DNA from: Rosa chinensis
Lineage: Eukaryota > Streptophyta > Magnoliopsida > Rosales > Rosaceae
Assembly (NCBI RefSeq): GCF_002994745.2
Contig: NC_037090.1
Coordinates: forward strand, 16,108,001 to 16,172,000
Reading direction: 5' to 3'
Length of the DNA stretch: 64,000 nucleotides
Shown one piece after another: positions 33,040 to 45,874 of the stretch (within the stretch, counting starts at the first letter, position 1; the number at the start of each line of letters is the position of its first letter). The notes under the pieces were generated by a model, which was not told the origin of the DNA, did not search any database, and saw only the letters and a list, made by a program, of their open reading frames with translations. Position numbers and translations under genes: made by a program.

Positions 33040-33460
33040 TTCTTTTTATTTGATCTGGGTTGAAGAATATGAATTGGTTTTGGAAGTTTTTTTATTTTTT
33101 TCTAACATAGAATCTAGAATTAACTCATGAAGAAGAATTTTTTTTGGAGTGAATGGAGACTTTGATCTCGTTTAGGGTTGAAGGCATGTGAAAAAGTCTT
33201 TTTTACCCTTATTTTTTACCTCACATGCGAGACACATGATCATAGTTAATGGTTTCATAACGGAGATTGGACGGAGGTACTACGTTGATAAGAAAAATTG
33301 AGTTCAGATATTACATTGATAACATTGTAAGTTCGGGTATCATTCTGACAATCCCTTAAGTGTCCCGACACTATTGGTGCAAAAAACTCATGATAAAATT
33401 TCAAATATAAAGTGAGATAATGAGCATCAGATGAATCAACTAGCTAACCTTTTTTCTTTT

Positions 33461-33509
33461 ACATAAACTTACATTTTTTTTTTTTTTGAGAAATACATAA
33501 ACTTACATT
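33461..33509 (-). repeat. A-tail micro-insertion with 15-bp target duplication
   Basis: ACATAAACTTACATT is repeated exactly at 33461-33475 and 33495-33509 around 19 bases. These read ATTTCTC plus twelve A on the minus strand. Confidence 0.75.
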
Positions 33510-33649
33510 CATAAACCGATAATATTACCAAAGAACATGTCAAGTAGTAGCCGGATAAAAAAAAGCTCTCCAAAAGCAACAAACTGACTAGCTTGTAAAA
33601 CTGAGTTCATTACAATTTACGTTACATAAGTTATTAATTGCTTCTTAAC

Positions 33650-36600
33650 TTACTGATTTTGAAGATATTTGGTAGTTTCTAAAATATATATTCAAGTCAA
33701 AATAATGGAATTTAGCTTAACTTGCTGGTTGACATTTTCTTCCATAATTTCAAATACAGTTAAAACTCTACACTGCATTAGCTTCTTTGTCTCTTCAATT
33801 TGGTCTTTCCCTTGATATTTTTTTTCTTTTCAACCTCTGTTCTGATAGCAATTCCTTATTCATGTCTAAAGATGTGTCAAGTCTCATCTCGATCGGTTGC
33901 CAGAATATCAATTATCAATCTGAATCATAAACTAACTAATAAATTTTCATTTGAATATGTGATGAAGATGGATAGTTTAGTACGGTAAGGAAAAGGTACC
34001 TTACCAGGTCTTGTTGTTATCAAGCTAGTCAGCATGGCTTGTTCATAATCAAAATTGTTTCCAAATATTGAGAAGGGATCGAGTTGAGATGGGGCAAGTG
34101 CATGTGTAGTGCGCTCGATTTATCACTTTCATTGCCACCCTTTTTTTGTTCGGGGTCCAATTAGAATTTGGTTGGATCTTTAGATGTGCCAATCTATACG
34201 AATTATAGGACATAAAAGTACCATATGAAACAAGGGATCAATTATATTATGTACCATTCGAAGAAAAGTAACACCATCATGTGGATCTTCAGTTCAATGA
34301 GTGTTTAGATTGAGCTTTCAAATAGCTAATAGATCATATTCTTGAGGTTAACATAGCTAATAAACTTGGATAGGTGTGAGTACATTCCTAGTGAAGTGCA
34401 TCAGTCATTCGAACTTGTAAAGGACATGATTTGATGGTGGGGGAATTCAAGTCATTTATCAAAGTTGTAAGCCAATTGCTTGTAGTTGCGCAATGAAATT
34501 GGAGTCTTTCCACCCTGTTAAACCACACCACATTGAATGAGGACCGATTATTCAATTTAGTTTTTAGGTTGATTCGGTCTTCGATTTTTATAACACATGA
34601 CAATAGATGCTTATCCAAATACCGAATAAACCCATAAATTGGGCAGAATTAAAGACTATTTTGATTTGGGATTTTGATATCGTTTGAATATACGAGTTAG
34701 GGGGATTGTTTTCCACCACTGAATAATCATGCAATTGTATCATGTTCAATTGAGTTTCTCTAATTTTGGATGAAGATGATCATGACCAATCTTTGGTATG
34801 AAGATGCGAGTCATATTATTTTTCTCTTACTTGGTATGTTAAGCATTTGGTAGCAATGTCATAACTTAGTTTATAAAATGCAACATAGTATTTGCTCAAG
34901 TTTACACCTAGAAATCATTAAGCATGAAGAGAACTCGAGACATCACAAGAACCCTAAAACATAGTACTTAGTACTAGGCGTTCAAGAAACTTATAAATGT
35001 AATGGGTACTTATGCCGCTACTAGCAACTCTAGAGCATATGCTAATTTGGATAGTCACAAATATACTTTTAATAATAGATCCTAAAACAGACGCTTAAGA
35101 GTGCACTCAAATAACACATAGACCAAAGTTAAGAAAATTTAAAATACATCACAATTACGCTTTGAACAACACACGGAAAATTGTCTTTAAATTCCTTTAT
35201 GTTAGGAAATACGATTTAGAGTGAATTCGTTTAAAATGTTATATTTATATCTTTAATTGTTATTTATTTTATGTATTTTTAATTATTATCTCACGCATGA
35301 TAAAAAGAAGTTAGTGAAAACCATGCACGTGCTCACTCTCACTGCTTTCCTCTATTCCTTTTTTTTCTTTTTGAAGAAGCGTCTGTGCGGCTGACCTTAG
35401 CTTTGATTAATGAAACTGCAGAATACATGGTGCGTAAACACCAGATTACAATTTTATGCATACTTCATGAGATAATAACAAGATTCCCAACTAAAATAAT
35501 GTATTCTAGTAAGCACCGACTAGCGAAGAGTGCTCTACTGGCTATTTCATTCTCTTTACAATTGTGGTGACATACTGGAAATACGATTGATCCTCTCTTC
35601 CTTAATGGTTGTTAGAATTTTTTTTTCTAGCACATGTTCTACACCATTGACGGTTGACTATGTTCAAGCTTACTGCAAATGCATGATGTTATTCGTTCCT
35701 TATGGCGGATCTTGCTTGGGTTATCCTCATGGTTTTTAAGCAATTGGCTCGAGAAGGATCGATGTTGCCAACACCTTTCTTGTTGTGTGGTTCCTTTGGT
35801 TTCTCTCGATTGATATATGGTGAACTGGTCACTTGCATAGTTGCATGTGGTTAGCTCCTTTGGTGGCTGGGTTTGCTGGCATTGGTAGTTGAATGTTTTG
35901 GTGAATGCCCCGCTTTGGGCGAGGTTTCGTGGTGGAAAATATTAACCTTACCACTGGATTACATAAAACAAAAAAAATAGAAAAGTAGCAATTGTTTACT
36001 TGAAAATATTTCAGAAAGTGCAAAATATCATCAAGTCAAAACTATGGAAATTTCCATTGTTCAAAAGATATTTATAAAACTTTGGAGTCCATTTGCCGCG
36101 TTGGCTCATCATTTGGTCTTCATTGATCAACTTTTCATTTTCAACCTCGGTTCTGATGGCAACTAGAAAGAACTCTATATGGATAGCAGGTAATGTAAAC
36201 CTTATTCCTAACCAAAGATGTTTTAAGTCTCATCTCGACTGATCGCCAGACTATCAATTATCAATCTGAATTATGATCAAAAACTAATTAATACATGCAT
36301 TTTCATTTGAATGTGTGATGAAGATATATAGATAGTTTAGTACGGCAAGAGAAACGTTCCTGCTTACCAGACCTTGTTGTTATCGATCAAGCTATAGCTA
36401 GTAATCATTGCTTATTCATAATTAAAATATATTGTCACCAAATTCTAAAAAGGGAGTGGAGATGGGGCAAGTGCATGTGTAGCAGTGTAGTGCCATCGAT
36501 TTATCACTTTCATTGCCACCCTTTTTTTGTTCGGGGTCCAATTAATTTGGTTGGATCTTTTGATGCCAATCCTTTGTGCTCGTTAATGGGGTCGGAGAAG

Positions 36601-37300
36601 TACTTATCATAGGACAAAGAAAGTACCTTAGGAAAGAAAGGAGCTGTACTATTAGATTAGATTTGGGGTTGTCTACAGTGATTCAGAATATTGAAATTTA
36701 GAGTTAAAAGCTGTTGGATTAACTCATTGAGTGACACATACCAAGAACAACTTACAATCTAACGATTCTCAGCTCTAAAATTTTAATACTCTGAAGTATT
36801 ATACCTAATAGATTATATCTTGAGGTTAACATAGCTAATAATTAAACTAACAGAACCAGATTAGATGCAATACTAGTACATTCCTAGTGAAGTGCATCGA
36901 TCATTAGAACTCGTACTAATAGAGACAACGTTGATGGTGCCATTCAAGTCATTTCTTAAAATTGTAAGCGATTTGCTAGTTGTTAATGAAATCGGAGTCC
37001 TTCTACTATGTCGAACCACATATCATAATGAATGAGTACGACTTACCCAATTTAGTTTTTCGGTTAACATAGCTAATAAAGTTGGATAGCAGAACCCGCT
37101 TTATATTGTATCTAACAAAACCAGGTTAGATGCAATACTAATACTAGATCAGTACTCGAGAGAAGCATCAGTCATTAATTATTAGAACTTGTAAAGGACA
37201 TGATGTTGATGGTGCCAAGCTCATTCAAGTCATTTTTGAAAATTGTAAGCCACTGCTAGAGTGCTAGTTGATAACAGTATTATCAAATACATAAATCAAC
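33650..37300. repeat. Segmental duplications upstream of SAUR copy 2
   Basis: The block 33650-34620 recurs at about 35985-37045. Shared stretches include GTCTCATCTCGA, TATCAATTATCAATCTGAA, GATAGTTTAGTACGG, GATGGGGCAAGTGCATGTGTAG, TTGTTCGGGGTCCAATTA and CATTCAAGTCATTT. The end of the block is present a third time at 37060-37290, and part of it at 40210-40680. No reading frame is conserved among the copies, so it is duplicated non-coding DNA. (TAA)n at 37366-37390. Confidence 0.8.
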
Positions 37301-37734
37301 CCTTATAAGTAAGTTTTGAAGCTATTTTGAATATCTGTCTCATATTGATAACGTGAAATTACAAAATAATAATAATAATAATAATAAAATAAAATAAAAT
37401 CAAGAGAAATATACAACGTTGGGTAGAACTTATATCCAAATTAATTCTTCCATGAATTCTGTTACTTTAATTTCTCAAGTCTTTTAACTCTTTAATTTAT
37501 ACATATCTCTAAAACTATTTATAGTTTAGGTATGCACATCTATATCTCTTACCCTTCTCGTTTTATGTATTTTGCATATCTCTTCAATATATGCACTTGA
37601 AGTACTTTCATACGTTTGGTCTTCCTCCTAGAGTCCTATCAAGGGTCTGAGACAATGAGTTCAGATTTACTATAATCTTTTATGAGTATCTCTATTTTAT
37701 AAATTTCTCGACGGTCATATGCACCTTCACTTTC

Positions 37735-38130
37735 TCAATACAAAGTGAATGAGTGCCTCTTTACAAAATCACTAAGGCACTTTAGACTCTTTATTAGAGA
37801 AATTGCTTTCTTGGAACACAACCATTTAATGTCATAAAAATCTAAAAATTTGCACGACATTATAATCTCTAGCCTTCCAATTAAGATATGGCAAACCGGC
37901 CCACCAAGCACTGTCGTAACCACCACAAAAACAGCCGCGAACCCAAGGCATGAGCCAAGGTGAAGGCGAATTCCAAGTCCATTTCCAGCCTACTAATAAC
38001 AACACCATTCAGCAAGGCAATTTGCCTAACAGGGCGCAGCACCATAAATGTACAATAAAAGCCTGTGAATATATGAGTTATGACAAATATACCCTCAATT
38101 TTAACAGCTTCTAACGGCAGAATTAACAAC
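37735..38130 (-). pseudogene. Unidentified gene scrap
   Basis: On the minus strand, coding-like sequence runs VRQIALLNGVVISRLEMDLE then FAFTLAHALGSRLF. It continues in another frame as VVVTTVLGGPVCHILIGRLE. The hydrophobic pattern suggests a membrane protein, and one frameshift breaks it. I do not recognise the family and do not assign a function. Confidence 0.3.
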
Positions 38131-38388
38131 AGTGAGTTAAGTGAAAGACTGATGTAAAACTGAGTGAGTTAAGTGATATTGTTGAAAATACAGTGAGTTA
38201 AGTGTCGAATAAGTAATAACTCAGTGACAATTGGTGATGTTTTCCCAAGTAAATAAAATGGCAATTAGATAAATTCTTAAAGTATTTTTACTGCAAACTA
38301 GCTAAGGAAACATAATCATTTGTAAACTGGGAGAGAACTAAATCGTACATGAAATTTGATACATTAATTTGACTAGCTATCTTGCTAG

Positions 38389-38790
38389 CTAGTATCCTTC
38401 TATAAGGGTAGGGATATTACTATTAGTATTATTACATGTAGCACTGGTCCTACTCTTCTCCCTCCTGTTCTCCAGAATCTTATGCAAATCCTCAGGTCTG
38501 CATGGAACTTCAAGAGCACCTTTCTGTTGAAAACCATATTCTTCCTTGGCCTGCTCTAGTAATTTCAAAAATGCAGGGTTATTCAAGGACTCTAGCTTAA
38601 TCACAAACCTCTTTGGCTCCTTACCCTTCACTGCAAACACTGCAAAATATCCTTCCTTTACATCCTCGGGTACCATCTTCGCTACGTCCAAGTCTTCATC
38701 GAATTCATCGTGCTGATCATCGTGAGGACCTTTGGTTGCTAAGAGCAAGAGGCCCTTTTGTAGCTTCTCGATTATGAGCCTGAGCTTCAT
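38389..38790 (-). CDS. SAUR family protein (copy 2, shortened N terminus)
   Basis: 133 codons, intronless, clearly paralogous to the gene at 27473-27928. It shares MKLRLIIEKLQKGLLLL, VPEDVKEGYFAVFAVKGKEP, RFVIKLESLNNPAFLKLLEQ, EYGFQQKGALEVPCRPEDLH and a C-terminal EGY. The upstream codons matching the first 15-20 residues of copy 1 are recognisable (AAC-ATA-AAA-AAA-GCA). There ATG has become ATA and a 1-base change shifts the frame, so translation must begin at the internal Met. The core SAUR domain is intact, so it may still work. The C-terminal tail is Asn/Thr-rich (SATCNNTNSNIPT). Confidence 0.85.
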   Translation of the reverse strand: MKLRLIIEKLQKGLLLLATKGPHDDQHDEFDEDLDVAKMVPEDVKEGYFAVFAVKGKEPKRFVIKLESLNNPAFLKLLEQAKEEYGFQQKGALEVPCRPEDLHKILENRREKSRTSATCNNTNSNIPTLIEGY

Positions 38791-40650
38791 GGAGCCTGAT
38801 CTTGTGCTTTTTTTATGTTCTTCTGGCTAGACGGTGGTGAACTCTATGAGCTTGTTTGAGTTTTGATGTCGAGCTCTGTGGAGAGCTTGGATATTTATAG
38901 TGCGGTTATGAAGGAAAGTAAGCATGGAACTGGAGAGAAGGAATTAAGTCTGTTGGGATTAGTCATCGGAGTGGAGCCATTACATGTAGTTATGGTCGAC
39001 GCTTTTCAATTAATGCAGTGTCGAGCAGTCAATTCCAAATGTTGATGTCATTGGTGATTAATTTGTTTAACCTAATTCTGAACTGTCAACTGTGAACTGT
39101 GATCTGGAAGTGTTTTGTCTGACGTTCACGTTAAGATATTTGTGCACAGTGATAATTGTAGTAAGGGCGGAATGGACCAAAGACATCATGCCATCTGCGG
39201 TTCGGGACCCTTTTTTTTTTTTATCAAATACGTACTTCGTTAATAATGAACAACTTACAATGAGTTTTAGCCTTTTAGGCAACATCTCTTACACAGAAAT
39301 GACCTCTAGATTTCACACTGGAACTCTATAAAGATTGACTCCAAATTTGCACTACAATTGTATGGCAAAGATAACAAACGCAAGAGCAGTGAATCCTTGA
39401 CATCTCACATCTCGTCCAACCAATCAGAACTCTGAAACTAGACAACTCACTTGTGTCAACACTAACTCACCAACCAAAGTCCTCCTAACCAGTTTTTGAT
39501 CGACCGAGACAACACTCGTTATGACCTAAACCCGACCAAAAGGATTGCCGGACATTCAGACCTGAGACTAAAGAAACCCAACACCATCACCACCCTATTG
39601 TCAACACCGTCAATCCACAACTACTCCAAATCGCCGTCGCCTCCGACCCAAAACCAGACATGAACGACCCGCTAGAAGGCCAATAATGCGGTTCGAGACT
39701 TTGGGTTGAACAATATTTTTTATTTATGCCATTTTTATCGATTTGAATTAAAATAGAACCTTATGACTTAAAAGTAAGATAAATATACAAAAGAAATGTG
39801 AAATATCCAAAATGACGAAAAGATCAAACATTATGAAAATAGATGAACTTGTAAATTTCATTTTTATTAATAAACTAATAAATCTTCGTGTGCATGGGAA
39901 TGACGAAGTTAATTCCAGATCATATATCGAAAGCCTTTATATGCATGAAAAAGAAGCTTGCGATTCAAATTAGTAAAATAGCTGGGCCAACCAAGTCATT
40001 AGATGATTATCCGAATCAAAATCTGGCCTCCACTTCTGGAGGACACGATCTTATCCTTTTAAATTCGGTATCAAATACCTATCTGCAGAACTTAGCTTTG
40101 CATGAATTGCAATTTTCAATTGGCTGTGCTGAAAAACCATAATAGCACGCATTGTAGGGCATAATTGTGGGTAATGCCTTACGGGTAGCGAAGATCGTCA
40201 CTTCTCCGATAGGAAAGAATGATATGAGATCATTTTATCATTGGCATCTGCTTGTTTATCTCATCGGTAGGACGATATGGACATGGCCGCCGGGTTATAA
40301 TTATCATCAATCTACCGATCATCGCTCATTCATTATCAACATATATTGTTTCCAAATCCTACAACGAAAGTTCGAGATGGAGCAAAAGCATGTGATCAGT
40401 GTGATCGACTCATCACTTTCATTGCAACACTTTTTCTGGGTCCCATTTGGTTCTTTTCTGCGCTTGTTGAAATGGGGTCGGAGATAGTGCTATACGAATT
40501 AGGGACAAAAAGTACCTGAGAAAGAAGGCCTATATGCCATGGCAATGAAGTTACACAGCCATGTGCATATATGTCTGGTTCAGCGAGAGATTATTGATCA
40601 AGCTTCACTCTTGTTGATAGATCATATTCTCGAGTCCATGACATATACAG
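38791..40650. other. Intergenic region upstream of SAUR copy 2
   Basis: 38820-39060 aligns with the upstream DNA of SAUR copy 1 (AGCTTGTTTGAGTTTTGATG, TGTCGAGCT, TGGAGCCATT.CATGTAGTT) and is probably its promoter, with a TATTTATAG box near 38891. 40210-40680 is a further diverged copy of the 33.6-37.3 kb repeat. No gene recognised. Confidence 0.5.
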
Positions 40651-40689
40651 GACTAATCAACTTGGCAAACAGAACCAGCTCGGATGTAG

Positions 40690-41780
40690 TAAAGTACCAA
40701 CCGTAGTGAAGCTTCCATAAATGCAAGCCCACCGGTTGCTTCTTGACAAGTCACCAGCTAGGAAAAGCTGAGGTGGTGACCATGGAGGAGAAAAAAGCAT
40801 CTCCACCGGTAGCTTCTTGACCGGGCAAAATCCTGACTTTCTTGACCGAAGACAAGAAAAAAGCCAAAGGCTTGACATTTTTCTTGCCCAGCCAACCCAT
40901 CTGCCAGCTCGGTCCAACCCTGAACGTGGGTGACGTCAGCACCAAAAAGCTTCACAATTTCTCGTCTAGAGCTGCAATCGCGTAAGAAGCGAAGCCCAGA
41001 AAACCGGAAAAATCGCCGGCAGTGAGGAACTGTAATGGAGACAGAAAGAACCCAGAAACACATTCATCAAAACTCGATCGAATTGAAAAACTAATTACAT
41101 AGACGTGTAGAGATGACGAGGGGATGAATTTCCATACCAAATGCAAGCAAATCGGTGATCGGAGTCGCCAGAAAACACCACAGAACCGCCGGAACAGTCG
41201 TTGCTTCTTGTCGTCGATTCTCCATTTCCGTTCAGTGCATGGATGATCCAAGGGCAAGGGGTTGCTGGCGACGGCGAGACGAAGACAATGGTGTCCGTGC
41301 GCCGCCGTGGAGTGGCCGGAGGAGCGATTTCTGGTCGGGTTTCCTGTCGGGTCGCGCTGCGTCTTAGGTCAGAGAGCACCGAGCTCTCTCTCTCTCGAAT
41401 TTTCCTGTCTCTTCCCACAGCTCACCACTTTAAATAGATGTGTCCCATTAATGAATGAAGGCTAGGATCAATCGGTGGGAAAAGGTGGATGGCTAGGATC
41501 ACGCCACATGTTTCTCTTTCTTAAATTAATTTTCCAAAATTCCAAAAGTTCGAACAACCACGAAAAATAGCCCGGTGATCTGAATAATTCTCCGAAAATT
41601 TTCACGAACTCGTCGTGACGTGTACTTTATTTTCCAACTCTTACATTGAGGATCTCACCTTGTGAAAATTTCTGAAAATATTCTCGAGTACTTTGACATT
41701 TGTCGAGATCGTTAAATACTTTCTCGTACGAACTCCAATAAGCTCAATACATTTTTCCAAGGCTCACATCAATGAACAAT
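40690..41780 (-). other. Promoter/leader-like or solo-LTR-like segment
   Basis: On the minus strand, an AT-rich part is followed by CTATTTAAAG (41430-41439) and then, about 30 bases on, a (GA)n leader (41383-41400). A GC-rich leader-like region with several short frames but no known protein follows. It interrupts the tail of a repeat copy (AGTGAAG at 40710). The arrangement resembles an LTR of a large retroelement, but I could not fix TG...CA ends or a target duplication. Confidence 0.3.
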
Positions 41781-42009
41781 GAAACATGAACAGTACTGAC
41801 TGGTCAAGAAACAGAACAGGTGGATACCCATGTCCAGTGGCAGTGAACAGTTACTTGACATTTCTTGAGGACAGGTGAACTTGCTCTAATTGGAAATTGC
41901 CAAGGGGTCCTAAGATGTTTAGATCTGTGTTACCTGAAATGCGGAACGTTGCGGTACGGGTACGCGGTACGTCAGTCTTTATGGTACACACTACACTAGG
42001 ATATATTAG

Positions 42010-42047
42010 TTAATCCTAATCTTTTTTGAATAATTAATCCTAATCTT
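42010..42047 (-). repeat. Micro-insertion with 14-bp target duplication
   Basis: TTAATCCTAATCTT is exact at 42010-42023 and 42034-42047. The ten intervening bases read TTATTCAAAA on the minus strand. Confidence 0.6.
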
Positions 42048-42153
42048 AATAGCAAATTGTGTTTACGTAACTATCTCTTATACAAATACTATGAAAACCT
42101 CATCAATTGGAATGGAAAAGAGGTAAAATTATAAATAATAGAAAATAAATATT

Positions 42154-43770
42154 TGTTATGAAGTAGAGAGAAGATGGAGAGTTAGTTGGGAGGAAGTAGA
42201 AGTGTTCTCATTCAGTCTCATTAGCCTCTATATATGGAGGTAGGATTTACATCAAAGTACATAACTAATGAGTATTTACATGGACAACCACATAGATAAT
42301 AATATTTACAACACTCCCCCTTGGATGTCCACTAATGAATGATGGTATTGGACACGCTTAATGTTGCCTCATTAAAAACCTTGCTATGTAACAAAAACTC
42401 AGTGGGACAACAAATAATCATGGTCGAAGGACAAAAAGAGCACAACTCGCATATGTCCTTGGTAGCATGCTTCTGGATGCTCCCCCTCATGAAAATGTCC
42501 CCCTGATTGTTGCAAGCCTCATTTATGTATGTGATAAGCTACATGTACCATGTATAGTAGTTTGATGTGTCTATCACTGAAGTGAGACCATGTGTGCTTT
42601 GCATATAGGGGCTCATCACAAATTTTCATACCTGCAAAGTTTTAGCAATACCAACAAAACTAGACGATTTTCAATAAATCTTACCTCATATGATAAGGTT
42701 AGAAATAATCTCATATGTTCAAATTCATACACAAAGTAACAACTAAACAATATGAAGAATTTGACACATTTAACTTTGTATAGTTTAAAACATTGAAAAT
42801 CATCATGGCATACCTAGCCATACGCATCAATATCTTTGTCTATTGATACGTTTCATGTAAGCTCTTCAAGAGCTCTAAGTAATTCATAACTTCGCGAAAG
42901 TTAGAAAATGTTGCAACATTATAATCGTAATTTGAATTCGATTTCATAGTCTTATCATAGTACTCACTGAGGAAATTTGAATGAGTACTTATGAGCTAGC
43001 TTTAGACTCTTTGATTCCATGAGTGAGCATCAGACTCTTTCAATCATTTATGGACTTGCATTTCAATCCCTCAAGGGTTTGATAAGCAATACGGTTATAA
43101 TGACACTTTACTTTTGAGAGTTTGCTTTTAGAAATGTGTCTTTAAGATCTTCATAATATATGATGACAACGTGCCATAAATCTCTCATCAATATAACAGC
43201 TATATGTAACACTGTATTTATAGAAAATTGTCATTCGTATAAGGGAAGATGTTCACAATCTCATGTCTTTATAAATAGACATTGTGTCGTAGTGATTTAT
43301 CTTCACTTTAGTAAATACCCTTTTGTAACTTGTATGGTTAAAGGTCCATGTATTTCATCACGTTTCAAATATTCAATTTCAATGGAATTGTCTCTTTCCA
43401 ATTTGGCCAGTAATATACTTCGTTGACATTCATAATGAAACGTGTCAATCCAACCCTTAATGATTTTTAGTAACTACCAAATGTAAATTATCATCGATGA
43501 TCATTAATTATAGATCCCACACATTCTTATATGCATGCATTAGCTATAATAAGCTTATTGATATTGGCTACCCATGCCACTTCTGGGGCATACATTGTCA
43601 CTTCCAAGACAATCATCTCTCATAGATAAATTATGTAGAATGTGGATCTTTTTACGTATAATCTCATGTCGAGCTCTATAAGGCTTATATGATCTTCCCT
43701 TTTTTGGAGCTTAAAACTTTAGACCTGGTGGGTATAATCCACACAAATTCATGCTATTCTTTTAATAACA
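42154..43770 (-). mobile_element. Truncated LTR element C
   Basis: A minus-strand 3' LTR at 42154-42313 (TGTTGTAAATATT...TTCATAACA when read on that strand) has its polypurine tract CCAAGGGGGAG at 42314-42324. The internal DNA that follows aligns, inverted, with the 3' half of element A (51380-54350), for example CATACTAATGCATGCATA-type and TGAAGATCTTAAAG blocks. It is cut off where element B starts at 43771, and no second LTR is present. No intact coding sequence. Confidence 0.75.
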
Positions 43771-43998
43771 TGTTGTAGAGAATTGGATAATTGTATTGTA
43801 TTCATCTCACCATGAGGTTTATATAGGGTTACATCATGTATACAAAAGGCAATACATAATAGCTATACTAATCAATCGCACATTACAAGTATGTCAATCA
43901 TATACATTACGAGTCTATCAATCGTATACATTACGAGTCTGTCAATCGCATACATTAAACAATACTTATTGCATGAATAGTCATTATCATTTACAAAA
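43771..43998 (-). repeat. 3' LTR of copia element B
   Basis: TGTTGTAGAGA...TTTACAAAA on the plus strand, matching 56613-56816. It differs mainly by one extra 22-bp ATACATTACGAGTCTRTCAATCG unit and scattered substitutions. Confidence 0.85.
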
Positions 43999-44371
43999 CT
44001 CCCCCTTGGATATTCCATGTCAATAGTGTTGCCTCTGCTATGCGCTTCTAAGTTTCCTCGTCAAAAATCTTGCCAAGTAAAAAAAACCTTGTGGGAAAAA
44101 ACAACCTTTGTCGAAGGAGAAAAAGAGCACAATGCGCGTGAATGTGGAGTAGTCGACATCCTTCCACACTCCCCCTTGTGCTGCTCAAACTCGGAGATGA
44201 CGTTTTGATATTTGCCTCACTAAAAACCTTGCCAGGTAACAAAAACCCTGTGGGACAAAAATAACTCTGGTCGAAGGGAAAAATAGCACAACACTTCCTT
44301 CACTCTTCGAGATCAAACATGTAGACATCATACCTCCTCCTGATGTCAAGGTCTCCCCCTGATTTCTACAA

Positions 44372-45859
44372 TTATGGGAGTTCGGATAACTTTCTTAATC
44401 TTATGTTCTTCACATGTTTCTCGAAGGTGGATTTAGGTAACAACTTGGTAAACAAGTCAGCTACATTATCCACTGAACGGATTTGATTCACTTCAATATT
44501 TAGAAGTGTTTGTTGTTGCTGATTGTAAAAGAACTTAGGCGATATATGCTTGGTGTTGTCACCTTTGATGAAACCTAACTTCATTTGCTCAATACAAGCT
44601 GCATTATGTTTATAAATGCATGTAGGTTCATCTGTGGTAGACTTCAAACCACAAGTTCCACGAATGTGTCTAACTACAGACCTTAGCCATATGCATTCTC
44701 GCACGGCTTCATGTAGAGCGATAATCTCTACATGATTTGAGGAAGTAGCAACAAGGGTCTGCTTTGTAGACCTCCAAGATATCGCAGTGCTTCCCATAGT
44801 AAAGACATAATCTGTTTGGGAGCGACCTTTGTGAGGGTCAAAGAGATACCCTGCATCAGCAAATCCCATCAAGACATCGTTGTCATTTTGATGGAAGGGA
44901 GGAGGAGCACGGAAGGTGGCGTTTTGCCTTGTGGAGTCCGATCCCACACTTCCGTTATTTCTTTTCTCTCTGTAGGGATAGAATAAGCCCATATCAATCG
45001 TACCTCTTAAGTATCGAAAGATTGTCTTTATGCCAATCCAATGGCGGCGTGTTGGTGCATAACTGTGTCGAGCTAACAAGTTCACTGTGAATGAGATGTC
45101 CGGTCTTGTGCATTGAGCTAAGTACAATAATGCGCATATTGCACTTAAATAGGGCACTTCAGCCTCTAATAAGTCTTCGTCCTCATCCCTTGGACAAAAC
45201 GGATTTTTTTCAGACTTAAGACTACGATCGATCATGGAAGTACTCACAGGATTTGTTTTATCTTCATTAAAGCGCCTTAATAATTTTTGAGTATATGCTG
45301 ACTGATGGATCATAATCTCATCACTACGGTGCTCGTGTTCTAGTCCAAGGAAAAACCGTGTTTTCCCAATATGTTTCATCTCAAATTCGGATTTCAAGTA
45401 CTTAGCAATTTCCTTTAACTCATCTAGAGTTCCAATTAGGTTCATGTCATCGACATAAACTGCTACAATTCCAAATCCGGAACTTGTCCTCTTTATTAAC
45501 ACGCATGGTCATATTTCATTGTTGACATATCATTTCCCAATCAAGTAGTCACTTAGACGGTTATACCACATCCATCCGGATTGTTTCATTCCATATAGTG
45601 AGCATCTCAATCTTATTGAAAACGCGCTCCGTGGTTTAGAGCCACTTGATTTGGGTAATTGAAGTCCATCTGGAACCTTCATATATATCTCTAAATCTAA
45701 ATCCCCATAGAGATATGTTGTAACCACATCCATAAGTTGCATGTCAAGTTTTTCGGAAACTACCAAACTGACAAGGTAGGGGAACGTTATAACGTCCATT
45801 ACGGGAGAATATGTCTCCTCGTAGTCGATTCCAGAGCGTTGTGAGAAACATTGCGCCAC
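44372..45859 (-). pseudogene. Element B reverse transcriptase and RNase H
   Basis: The frame at 45859-45530 has the RT start (DYEETYSPVMDVITFPYLVS, LDLEIYMKVPDG, CSLYGMKQSGWMWYNRL). A frame break follows, then 45502-44372 with YVDDMN, FFLGLEHEH, PYLSAICALLYLAQCTRPDI, RNase H GFADAGYLFDP and ATSSNHVEIIALHE, and the closing ADLFTKLLP. The catalytic FGIVAVYVDDMN is present, but a stop separates the two parts. Confidence 0.85.
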
Positions 45860-45874
45860 AAGGCAGGCTTTGTA

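Larger units (their letters stand above)
29681..33389. mobile_element. Mutator-like element MULE-1 (outer shell of nest 2)
   Basis: Long terminal inverted repeats of about 215 bp: GGGTTTTTTGCACCAATAGTGTC... at 29681 and the inverse ...ACACTATTGGTGCAAAAAACTC ending 33389. Similarity continues through TGTCAGAATGATACC and AACATTGTAAGTTC. The 9-bp target duplication ATGATAAAA is exact at 29672-29680 and 33390-33398. No transposase is seen. It contains two younger Mutator-like elements, one of them (MULE-2) inserted just inside its left terminal repeat. Confidence 0.92.

Noticed and set aside
37735..38130. Assigning the hydrophobic scrap to an ion antiporter or another transporter family
   Set aside because: The resemblance was only to general hydrophobic patterns; I could not match a diagnostic motif.
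40657..41437. Several overlapping frames of 60-107 codons on both strands
   Set aside because: GC-rich leader-like DNA opens all frames; none shows a recognisable motif.
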